Of a stretch of 64,000 nucleotides of DNA, positions 35,786 through 45,480 are shown piece after piece. Both the position numbers and the translations under genes were made by a program. The notes beneath the pieces were generated by a model. That model did not search any database. It worked only from the letters and a program-made list of their open reading frames with translations, and had not been told where the DNA came from. The stretch's first letter is position 1. Each line of letters opens with the position of its first letter. This DNA comes from Nocardia elegans NBRC 108235 (lineage in GTDB: Bacteria > Actinomycetota > Actinomycetes > Mycobacteriales > Mycobacteriaceae), in the NCBI RefSeq assembly GCF_001612845.1, contig NZ_BDBF01000026.1, positions 1-64,000 on the forward strand. Direction: 5' to 3'.

Positions 35786-36259
35786 TCAGTCCAGGCTGTC
35801 GCAGGCGGTGCCGTCGTCGCTGCCACCGCCGCTGCGAGTCTGGCTGTAGCTCACCGTCGCACCGGCGGCTCCCGGGGCGGGCGCGACGTCGAGCCGCCGG
35901 GCCCACTGGTCGGTCAGCCGGGCCAGCAGATCGTCACCGACGGCGGGGCTGGGACGAGGCGGTAGCGTCAGCGGGCGTTCGGTGAGCTGAATGCGGCGCC
36001 GCTGCGTGAAATCGGCTGTGGCGCCGGGCCGTATCCAGACGAGCACGGGGCGTTCCGCGGCGCCGGTGCCGGCGTCCGGGGATCCGTCGCGCAGCCGGAG
36101 GACGTCGTCGCGACGGAGAGTCCAGATTCCCTCGGCGACGCGGACGCTGATGGTGTCGCGAGATTCGGCGACCAGGCGACCGGACAGCGGTGGCGCCGGG
36201 TGACGGGGTAGCGGGCGCGGCCGGGTGCGTTCGGGTACCTGGCGGCGGGCATCGTTCAT
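35786..36259 (-). CDS. Candidate graspetide precursor with Ser/Thr/Asp-rich C-terminal core
   Basis: A 157-residue protein directly upstream of the ATP-grasp gene. Residues 1-25 are basic and Pro-rich. Residues 28-100 look like a small beta domain (TISVRVAEGIWTLRRDDVL, RPVLVWIRPGATADFTQRRR). Residues 108-124 (GDDLLARLTDQWARRLD) could form an amphipathic recognition helix. After an AP/G linker comes the core ATVSYSQTRSG plus a tail ending DDGTACDSLD: Ser/Thr at 135, 137, 139, 141, 143, 147, 151 and 155, Asp at 148, 149, 154 and 157, one Cys at 153. Hydroxyl donors followed by acidic acceptors is the composition expected for omega-ester macrocycles. Most known precursors are shorter. GGAG seven bases upstream supports ATG 36259. 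That it is the substrate is inference. Confidence 0.65.
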   Translation of the reverse strand: MNDARRQVPERTRPRPLPRHPAPPLSGRLVAESRDTISVRVAEGIWTLRRDDVLRLRDGSPDAGTGAAERPVLVWIRPGATADFTQRRRIQLTERPLTLPPRPSPAVGDDLLARLTDQWARRLDVAPAPGAAGATVSYSQTRSGGGSDDGTACDSLD

Positions 36260-36312
36260 GGGCTGGACTCCGATCTGCTCGCAATTTGCCCCGGAAGTCG
36301 AGCGTGATCTGG

Positions 36313-36318
36313 ATCATA
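36313..36318 (-). promoter_or_regulatory. Probable -10 of the graspetide-like operon
   Basis: Read on the minus strand this is TATGAT, one base from the consensus TATAAT, and would start transcription about 50 nt before the ATG at 36259. No good -35 lies 17 bp upstream. A TTGACA further upstream on the same strand (about 36418-36423) is too distant to pair with it. The 175-bp gap upstream of the precursor gene indicates its own promoter rather than read-through from the thioesterase gene. Confidence 0.35.
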
Positions 36319-36434
36319 GCCCGCCGCGGTGCCGGGCCGGTTCGCAACGAAAGATTTCCGGTGCAAACTCGGTGCCCTGGCCCGGGCGCGGAAAACACTA
36401 TCGCCGAAAGCGATTCGGTTGAGCTGTCAACGGG

Positions 36435-36911
36435 TCACAGGCCGAGCACATCGGGGGATTCGGCAAGCTCGAGGAAGCGTTTACCCGGGTTCGACACGAG
36501 TTTGCGCGCGTCCAGATCCATCAGCCCGAGCACGACGGAGAATTCCGCGGAGACGGTCCCGTCCAATTTGCGGATCTGCTGGTCCATCCAGAACGCCTTG
36601 CCCTCGCCCCAGCGGCATTCGCAGGTCACGGTGATCTCGTCGCCCAGATGCAGCTCCCGCCGATACTTGACGGTGGATTCCAGAACCACCGGACCGAGTC
36701 CGGACAGCCGCATCTTGTCCGGGACCAGACCGGCCGCGCGCAGCACCTCCCAGCGGGCGTGCTCGGCGTACTGGTGGTATACGGCCTGGTTGAGATGGCC
36801 GTTGACGTCGAGTTCGTAACCGCGGACGGTGACGGGCACAGAGAAGGTCATATCCGAGGCGAACGGGTGCCGTGTTCCCGGTATTTCCGGATCGAGCGTG
36901 GGATCGGTCAC
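36435..36911 (-). CDS. Acyl-CoA/acyl-ACP thioesterase, hotdog fold
   Basis: A 158-residue hotdog protein. RGYELDVNGHLNQAVYHQYAEHARWE near residue 30 is the 4HBT active-site block with the conserved D-x-N-G-H-x-N. The later strands (VVLESTVKYRRELHLGDEIT, AEFSVVLGLMDLDARKLV) complete the fold. Members hydrolyse acyl thioesters in the cytoplasm. The start is taken as GTG 36911; an internal ATG at 36852 would remove sequence not needed for the fold and is possible. It begins 14 bp after the prolyl oligopeptidase gene on the same strand. Specificity cannot be read. Confidence 0.85.
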   Translation of the reverse strand: MTDPTLDPEIPGTRHPFASDMTFSVPVTVRGYELDVNGHLNQAVYHQYAEHARWEVLRAAGLVPDKMRLSGLGPVVLESTVKYRRELHLGDEITVTCECRWGEGKAFWMDQQIRKLDGTVSAEFSVVLGLMDLDARKLVSNPGKRFLELAESPDVLGL

Positions 36912-36925
36912 CGTCCGGGCGGCGG

Positions 36926-39076
36926 CTACATGAGTCGCCGCATCAGATACGTGTACTCGAGCGCGCTGGTGTGGGCCTGCTCCTCGCGGTCGGCGCCCGC
37001 ACCGTGGCCGCCCTCGCCCGCCTCGTAGAACAGATACGGATCGCCGAATTCGGCCAGCCGCGCGGCGAATTTGCGGGCGTGCTGCGGGCCCACCCGGTCA
37101 TCCTTGGTCGTGGTCCAGACGAACGGTTCCGGATAGTGCGCGCCGCGTCGCAATTGCCCGTACGGCGAGATGGATTCGAGAAACGCCCGCTGAGTGGGAT
37201 CGTCGACGCTGCCGTACTCGTCGACCCAGGAGGCGCCCGCGGCGATCTTCTCGTAGCGCATCATGTCCAGCAGCGGTACCTGGATGTCGACGGCGTTCCA
37301 CATCTCCGGATGCTGGACGAATTCGACACCCGTGAGCAGGCCGCCGTTGGAGCCGCCCTGGATGCCGAGCCGCCGCGCGCTGGTCACGCCGCGGGCTACC
37401 AGATCCTTGCCGACGGCCGCGAAATCGTCGAACGCCCGCTGCCGGCCGGTCGTGCGCGCGGCCTCGTGCCAGGCGGGCCCGAACTCACCGCCGCCGCGGA
37501 TGTTCGCCAGGACGAAGACACCGCCGTGATCGAGCCAGAGCCGGCCGAGCAGTCCCTGATAGGACGGAGTCTGCGACACGCCGAAACCACCGTAGGCGTA
37601 CATCAGGGTGGGGTTCGAGCCGTCGAACGCCATAGCGGCGGCGTGGACCACGAAATACGGCACGGCCGTGCCGTCGGCCGAGGTCGCCTTGCGCTGCTCG
37701 ACCACGTAGCGCGACGAATCGAACTGCGGCGGTGTGCTTTTCACCTGCCGGGCCGTGCCGGCGGCGGTGTCCACACTCCACAGCGTGGTCGGCACGAGGA
37801 ACGAGGTCACCGAGAGATAGGCGCGATCGCCCGTCGGATCGGCGGTGACGGTGTCGACGGTCGCGTTGTCGGGCAACGGCACCGGAGTCGGCGACCAGCT
37901 CCCGTCCGGACGTGGCGTGTAGACGGTGGCGCGACCGCGCACGTCGTTCAGCGAGGTGACCACCGCGTGGTCGCGCGTGGTCTGCACACCACTCAGACTC
38001 TCCGACGGACCCGGAACATAGACCGGTGTCACCTGCGGCCGGGCCGGATCGGCGATCAGCCGGTCGGCATCCACCGACACCAGCGCACCCGACGGATAGG
38101 TCGTCGCGCCGACCGCCCAGTCCTGCCGTAGCGACACCAGGATGTGATTGCCGACGAAACCCGCGAGGTCCGACTTCGCCGGGAGCGCGGTCGGTACCGG
38201 GCCGGTCGCGGTGAGCAGGTCGACGTCGTGTTCGAAGAAGGTGCGCCCGCGTACGACGAGATCGAGCCGGCGGCCGGCGCCGTTGTCCAGCACGACCGGC
38301 GCGGTCGACAGCTGATCGGTCCGCTCGCCCCGCGCGAGTTCGGTTGCGGCGTCCAGGGATTGGCCGCGGCGCCACTGCCGGACGATATACGGGTATCCGG
38401 AGGCCGTCGTCTCGCCCGGCTGCCATTCCCGGGCGATCAGCACCGTATTCTCGTCGCTGAACGTGAGGTCCACCTTGCCTCGCGGCACCACGAATCCGCC
38501 CGGCACGAACTGCCGTGTGCCCCGGTCGAATTCGCGGACCGACACGGCGTCCTCACCGCCGTCGGACAGACTGATCAGGCACCGGCGATGGGTGACCGGA
38601 TCGCAGTCGGCGCCTCGCCAGACCCAGTTCTTCCCCTCGGCTCGTGACAGCTCGTCGAGGTCGAGCAGGGTGGTCCAGGCCGGTTGCGGCGCTTCGTAAT
38701 CGGCGGTTGTCGTCTCGCGCCAGATGCCGCGTTTGTGGTCACCGTCCTGCCAGAAGTTCTCGACGGTGCCGTCCTCGAAGCGTGGCATCGGGATCCGGTC
38801 GGATGTCTTCGCCAGCGCCGTCGCCTGCACGAGATTGTCGGCGTAGCGCGGATCGTGTTCGAGCACGTCGAGGGTCCGGCGGTTCTGTTCGCCGACCCAC
38901 GCCTGCACGCGCGGACTGTCGAGTTCTTCGAGCCAGAGATACGGATCCTGCGGTGAGGCGCCACCGCCGCACGCCGCGGCCAGCACGGCGATCGACAGCA
39001 GGGCCGCCGCGCGCCGCAACGAGGTACGCGGCGCACCGCCGGCCAATCCGTGTCGTCGTCCCCGCCCCATGATCAT
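36926..39076 (-). CDS. Secreted lipoprotein prolyl oligopeptidase (S9 family)
   Basis: A 716-residue protein with a lipoprotein signal: basic MGRGRRHGL, hydrophobic LLSIAVL and lipobox LAAAC, then GGGASPQDPYLWLE. The middle (about 60-400) is a beta-propeller-like region. The C-terminal alpha/beta hydrolase has the nucleophile elbow GGSNGGLLTGV near residue 570, Asp in TKDDRVGPQHARKF and His in GEGGHGAGA. These are the S9A triad and length. The enzyme should sit on the outer face of the membrane and cleave after Pro in short peptides. The start is one of three in-frame codons (39082 GTG, 39076 and 39070 ATG); 39076 is a compromise. Location in this inserted segment near the graspetide-like pair may be coincidence. 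Confidence 0.85.
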   Translation of the reverse strand: MIMGRGRRHGLAGGAPRTSLRRAAALLSIAVLAAACGGGASPQDPYLWLEELDSPRVQAWVGEQNRRTLDVLEHDPRYADNLVQATALAKTSDRIPMPRFEDGTVENFWQDGDHKRGIWRETTTADYEAPQPAWTTLLDLDELSRAEGKNWVWRGADCDPVTHRRCLISLSDGGEDAVSVREFDRGTRQFVPGGFVVPRGKVDLTFSDENTVLIAREWQPGETTASGYPYIVRQWRRGQSLDAATELARGERTDQLSTAPVVLDNGAGRRLDLVVRGRTFFEHDVDLLTATGPVPTALPAKSDLAGFVGNHILVSLRQDWAVGATTYPSGALVSVDADRLIADPARPQVTPVYVPGPSESLSGVQTTRDHAVVTSLNDVRGRATVYTPRPDGSWSPTPVPLPDNATVDTVTADPTGDRAYLSVTSFLVPTTLWSVDTAAGTARQVKSTPPQFDSSRYVVEQRKATSADGTAVPYFVVHAAAMAFDGSNPTLMYAYGGFGVSQTPSYQGLLGRLWLDHGGVFVLANIRGGGEFGPAWHEAARTTGRQRAFDDFAAVGKDLVARGVTSARRLGIQGGSNGGLLTGVEFVQHPEMWNAVDIQVPLLDMMRYEKIAAGASWVDEYGSVDDPTQRAFLESISPYGQLRRGAHYPEPFVWTTTKDDRVGPQHARKFAARLAEFGDPYLFYEAGEGGHGAGADREEQAHTSALEYTYLMRRLM

Positions 39077-39129
39077 CAGCACATGGTACGGCGAATCCGG
39101 CCCGGGCACGGACGGTTGTCGCGGCCGGT

Positions 39130-39696
39130 TCACTCCCGGCGGCGAACCGACGCCTCCACGAGATCGAGTACGGCCGTGAGGTTTTCGTTGACATGACCGG
39201 AGGCGATGCGGGCGATGAGGCCGTCGAGGACGAGATCGAGATAGCCGAGCAGCACGTCGGTGGGAACGTCGTCGCGCAGCGCGCCGGCCGCCTTGCGGCG
39301 TTCGAGGCGGGCCAGGGTGGCCGCGGTCAGCTCGGCCGAACGCTGGGTCCAGCCGGCGGCGAATTCGGGATCGGTGCGCAGTCGCCGGGCGATCTCGAGG
39401 CGGGTGCCCAGCCAGTTGTACTGCGCGGGATTGTCGAGCATCTCCCGCATGACCTGCACGATGCCCTCGTTGGCCGCGACCTCGGCCATCCGTTCGGCAT
39501 CCTCCTGGGCCAGTGCCAGGAACAGGGCGTCCTTGTCCCGGAAATGATGGAAGATCGCGCCGCGGGACAGCCCGATCGCCTCTTCCAGGCGGCGGACGGT
39601 CGCACCCTCGTACCCGAATTCGGCGAAACACCGCCGCGCCCCGTCCAGAATCTGGCTGCGCCGGGCGGCGAGGTGATCGTCACTGACCTTGGGCAT
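39130..39696 (-). CDS. TetR family regulator, Rv1474c-like
   Basis: A 188-residue TetR protein. The helix-turn-helix is RRSQILDGARRCFAEFGYEG, ATVRRLEEAIGLSRGAIFHH, FRDKDALF; the C-terminal domain ends in DLVLDGLIARIASGHV. ATG 39696 has GGAGGAG five bases upstream. It follows acn on the same strand with a strong hairpin between, exactly as the Rv1474c regulator follows acn in M. tuberculosis. A role in controlling the aconitase gene is commonly assumed from this linkage but is inference here. Confidence 0.9.
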   Translation of the reverse strand: MPKVSDDHLAARRSQILDGARRCFAEFGYEGATVRRLEEAIGLSRGAIFHHFRDKDALFLALAQEDAERMAEVAANEGIVQVMREMLDNPAQYNWLGTRLEIARRLRTDPEFAAGWTQRSAELTAATLARLERRKAAGALRDDVPTDVLLGYLDLVLDGLIARIASGHVNENLTAVLDLVEASVRRRE

Positions 39697-39722
39697 GGGC
39701 TCCTCCAGCGGGGAATGCACGG

Positions 39723-39754
39723 ACCCCCGCGCCGGGACGATCCGGCGCGGGGGT
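39723..39754. terminator. Strong GC hairpin between acn and the TetR gene
   Basis: ACCCCCGCGCCGG at 39723-39735 pairs perfectly with CCGGCGCGGGGGT at 39742-39754 around a 6-nt loop. It lies 115 bp after acn ends and 27 bp before the TetR ATG. Leftward transcripts from acn meet it just before the regulator gene, so it can act as a terminator or attenuator setting a low regulator level. No long U-run follows on the minus strand. Confidence 0.6.
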
Positions 39755-39868
39755 TCTCACAGTACGAGCATGAACGCGTAGATCCTGCAGCGGCGCAACG
39801 CTGTTCGTGCCGGCCCGGCGAGCCGAACGGACGCCGGGCGCGGCACGACGTAGCGCGGATACGGGATA

Positions 39869-42664
<2,796 letters not shown>

Positions 42665-42994
42665 ACGTTCAGCTCCACTCGTCGGTGTTCCGATCGGGGC
42701 GCGTGCGGGCCCCGGGGGTGGCCACCGGCGGGGCTGCGCCGGCGGCTGTCGCCGAGGACGCGTTTCGGGCTGCGCGCCTCGTACTTCCGAACTCTAACAG
42801 TACGCTTGTCCTATGAAGCATGCGGGGCACGTACGGCGCGGCGTGCCGCCATCCATGATGCCCCCGTCGCGTACTGTGCTCGAAGGCCCCGTCGGAGTCG
42901 TCGCCTCCGGTGTGCCGGCCAGGTGTGTGTTGATCTCGTGAATGTGTTGGACGTCCGTCGCTGGAGTCGGCGGCTCGACAAGACCGGATGGAAG
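42665..42994. promoter_or_regulatory. Gap between acn and the Rv1476-like gene
   Basis: These 330 bp separate two divergent genes. The stretch at about 42785-42820 is the only A/T-richer part and must hold at least one promoter; on the + strand TCCTATGAA near 42808 contains a possible -10. I could not place a -35 with the right spacing in either direction. The rest is GC-rich and I see no further gene or repeat in it. Confidence 0.3.
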
Positions 42995-43561
42995 ATGACC
43001 GTCTCGTATGCCTCGGTTTTCACCCCTATGGCCGCGGAGCTACCGCCGGATACCGACGTCGACGCCATCGTGCTGGATCTGGCCGACAACCACGTAGCCG
43101 CGCCGCCCTCCAAGGATCAGGACAAGCTCGCCGAGATCGCGGATCAGGCCCGGGCGCACGGCATCGAGCTGAACATCGTGGTCGTGAAGGGAAATCCGGG
43201 CCGCGATTCGGATCTGCGCGACCTGGCGACCACCCTCGGCAAGAGTGAGCACGGCACGGTCGTGGTGTTCAGCGACGACTGGATCGGCACCTACAGCGAT
43301 TCCATCAACCGCGCGCGGCTGGAGTGGGCCGAGGACAAGGCCAAATATCAGGGCGGGCACACCGCGACCGCCGCGCAGATCTTCGTCGACCGGCTGGAGA
43401 CGCCGGAAAAGGTGTCGTGGACGGCGATCACGGGCGTTCTGCTGGCGGGCACCGTGCTGACCATCGGTGGCCTGTACTACCTGAAGTCCCGCCGCGCGGC
43501 GCGCGAGCGGGCCGCGGTGGCGGCCGACGCCGCGCCGAATCCGGCGGTGTCGTCCCGGTAG
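42995..43561 (+). CDS. Rv1476-like membrane-anchored protein
   Basis: A 188-residue protein. Residues 1-130 form a soluble alpha/beta domain (ELPPDTDVDAIVLDLADNHV, ELNIVVVKGNPGRDSDLRDL, HGTVVVFSDDWIGTYSDS). One C-terminal membrane helix follows (TAITGVLLAGTVLTIGGLYYL) and a basic Ala-rich tail, so it is tail-anchored or has the soluble part outside, depending on topology. It matches the conserved gene between acn and ripA in mycobacteria (Rv1476). GGATGGAAG precedes ATG 42995. Biochemical function is unknown; linkage to ripA suggests cell-wall work. Confidence 0.85.
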   Translation: MTVSYASVFTPMAAELPPDTDVDAIVLDLADNHVAAPPSKDQDKLAEIADQARAHGIELNIVVVKGNPGRDSDLRDLATTLGKSEHGTVVVFSDDWIGTYSDSINRARLEWAEDKAKYQGGHTATAAQIFVDRLETPEKVSWTAITGVLLAGTVLTIGGLYYLKSRRAARERAAVAADAAPNPAVSSR

Positions 43562-43564
43562 GCG

Positions 43565-43613
43565 TTCCGGCGGCCATCGGCGTGTCGTGAGCCGATACGG
43601 ATGATCGCCGGAA
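43565..43613 (+). terminator. Hairpin after the Rv1476-like gene
   Basis: TTCCGGCG at 43565-43572 pairs with CGCCGGAA at 43606-43613, and ATCGGC at 43576-43581 pairs with GCCGAT at 43591-43596 inside it. The two stems stack imperfectly. The position, 4 bp past the stop codon, is right for a transcription terminator, separating this gene from the RipA-like gene. Confidence 0.45.
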
Positions 43614-43807
43614 TCTAGCCACCACCTCGGCGTCATGCCCGATTCGAGGGATACGTCTCTATTCGCGGGACGAAACTGAACGACCGGTTTGATTCGTCCC
43701 CGAAACCCCTATTCACGGTTAGCAAATTTTCAGCAAACCGGAAATTACTCCCCTGTGATTTGTCGTCCGATGTTTCCTCTGTGAAAGAAGTGTCGTACGG
43801 TTTCGAG

Positions 43808-43834
43808 GTGACACTCTTGGGGAAGAAGTGTCAC
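43808..43834. promoter_or_regulatory. GTGACACT inverted repeat upstream of the RipA-like gene
   Basis: GTGACACT at 43808-43815 is the exact complement of AGTGTCAC at 43827-43834 across 11 nt, and a third related copy, AAGTGTCG, lies near 43788. GTCAC-type repeats upstream of ripA recall binding by the response regulator MtrA, which controls ripA in mycobacteria. That link is inference from memory of the motif and not proven by this sequence. Confidence 0.4.
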
Positions 43835-43965
43835 ATGGGCCTCCAGCGTCCCTCGAGGGCAGATGGACCGTTGGTGCTCGTGCGGCGACGCCTCGATCGG
43901 TCGCCCAGCGCAGTCCTGGCGAATCTGGTGCTCGCCGGGAGCCGCAGCGGGATCAGGGAGGTGTT

Positions 43966-45384
43966 ATGCGAATATCGGCGAGGCGGTCCGGGGGCGCCGC
44001 AAAGGTCGCTGTGGGGTTGCTCTTATGCGGGATCGCTCTGACGGTGACCGCTCCACTGGTGGCCGCGGTGCCCCCGCCACCTCCGAATCCGAGTGACGGC
44101 GATATCGCCACGGCGGGCGCGCAGGTCGATGCGGGAGTGAATCAGGTCAGCGGTCTGATCAATCAGGTCGCCACCGCCGACCAGCAGCTCGCCCAGCTCG
44201 ACACCGAGGTCGCCGGCAAGCGGGAAGCCGTGAACAAGGCGCTGGTCGATCTCCAGAACGCACGCGACGCCGCCGACGCGGCCGCGGCGACGGTCGCCGC
44301 CACCCAGCGCGACCTGCAGTTCGCCGGGGCGCAGCTCGATCAGGCCCAGGGCAGGTTCGACGAATTCGCCGTCGACGCCTATACCCACCCGGGTTCGACG
44401 TCGATGGTGAACTATCTCGCCGGCTCCGATCCGGCCTCCGCGCTCGACCGCGCCGATCTGCTCGGCATGGCGTCGAAGAATCAGCAGGCCGCCATCGACG
44501 GCCTGCGCCGGGCGCAGGTCGAACAGGCCAACAAGGATTCCGCGGCCCGTCAGGCCAAGAAGGCCGCCGACACGGCCGCGGCAGCGGCCGATCAGAAGCG
44601 CGAGCAGGCCCAAGCCGCGGTCGCCGCCGCCAAGGCCGCTCTCGACGAGCAGGCGCAGAAGCGCGATGCCCTGATGGCCCAGCGCGATTCGGCCCAGCAG
44701 CAGCTCGACCAGGCCCGGGCCACCGTGACCGGACTGCAGGGCCAGCGCGACGCCTACCTGGCCTGGGATCGTCAGCGCCGGGCCGAGGTCGCCGCCGCCC
44801 AGGCCGCCGCGACCGCTGCCGCCGCACGCGCCGCCGCCGATCAGGCCGCCCAGGACCGCGCGGCCGAACTCGGCGCGGGCAAGCGGCCGCACACCCAGCT
44901 GGACAACGCACCGCCGCCGCGCCGATCGATGTCGACCCCCAGCCGGCCCAGCGGCAGCCGCTCCGAACTGATCGAGACGGTCGTCGACCGTGCGATGTCG
45001 CAGCTCGGCGTGACCTATGCCTGGGGCGGCGGCGACGAGGACGGCCCCACCAAGGGCATCCACGACGGCGGTGTGGCCGATTCCTACGGCGACTACAACA
45101 AGGTGGGCTTCGACTGCTCCGGCCTGATGATCTACGCCTTCGCCGGTGTCGGCATCTCCCTGCCGCACTACAGCGGCTACCAGTACACGATGGGCACCCG
45201 GGTCAAAGTCGCCCAGCGCGAGCGCGGGGACATGCTGTTCTGGGGCGCCAACGGCAGTGAGCACGTCGCGCTGTACCTGGGCGACGGCAAAATGATCGAG
45301 GCGCCCGAATCCGGTGACGTCGTGAAGATTTCGCCGGTGCGCGAGGGCGGCATCATGCCGTACGCCGTTCGCCTGATCACCTGA
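43966..45384 (+). CDS. NlpC/P60 peptidoglycan endopeptidase, RipA-like
   Basis: A 472-residue secreted hydrolase. The signal peptide (MRISARRSGGAAKVAVGLLL, then ALTVTAPLVAAVPP) is followed by a long coiled coil, residues about 45-300, very rich in Ala, Gln and Asp. This is the autoinhibitory and FtsX-interacting type of helix hairpin known in RipA/RipC proteins. The catalytic NlpC/P60 domain covers the last 130 residues: VTYAWGGGD, FDCSGLMIYAFAGVGISLPH with the Cys nucleophile, and SEHVALYLGDGKMIEAPESGD with the His. It cleaves D-Glu to meso-DAP bonds for daughter-cell separation. ATG 43966 has CAGGGAGG five bases upstream. It is the ripA-position gene of the conserved block. Confidence 0.92.
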   Translation: MRISARRSGGAAKVAVGLLLCGIALTVTAPLVAAVPPPPPNPSDGDIATAGAQVDAGVNQVSGLINQVATADQQLAQLDTEVAGKREAVNKALVDLQNARDAADAAAATVAATQRDLQFAGAQLDQAQGRFDEFAVDAYTHPGSTSMVNYLAGSDPASALDRADLLGMASKNQQAAIDGLRRAQVEQANKDSAARQAKKAADTAAAAADQKREQAQAAVAAAKAALDEQAQKRDALMAQRDSAQQQLDQARATVTGLQGQRDAYLAWDRQRRAEVAAAQAAATAAAARAAADQAAQDRAAELGAGKRPHTQLDNAPPPRRSMSTPSRPSGSRSELIETVVDRAMSQLGVTYAWGGGDEDGPTKGIHDGGVADSYGDYNKVGFDCSGLMIYAFAGVGISLPHYSGYQYTMGTRVKVAQRERGDMLFWGANGSEHVALYLGDGKMIEAPESGDVVKISPVREGGIMPYAVRLIT

Positions 45385-45480
45385 CGCACCTCCGAATGAT
45401 CTTGGCTACCATGCGAATCGGCACACATCGTGCCGGTCCGTTCGGCACGAGCCGAGAGTTCGGCAGTAGTTGGGGTATTG

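Larger units (their letters stand above)
43562..43965. promoter_or_regulatory. 404-bp leader region of the RipA-like gene
   Basis: The first 50 bp hold the hairpin described at 43565-43613. The middle (about 43690-43800) is distinctly A/T-richer than its surroundings (AGCAAATTTTCAGCAAACCGG) and is the likely promoter zone. An inverted repeat follows at 43808-43834. From 43840 to 43950 the sequence is GC-rich and could be an untranslated leader of more than 100 nt. I see no supportable riboswitch core. Confidence 0.4.

Noticed and set aside
36926..39631. Longer N-terminal reading of the prolyl oligopeptidase (901 codons)
   Set aside because: The extra part overlaps the TetR gene and is Arg-rich nonsense. 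The lipoprotein signal clearly marks the true start near 39076.
43840..43965. Possible c-di-AMP (ydaO-type) riboswitch ahead of the RipA-like gene
   Set aside because: Some actinobacterial wall-hydrolase genes have one, but I could not match the conserved core segments here, only general GC-rich sequence.
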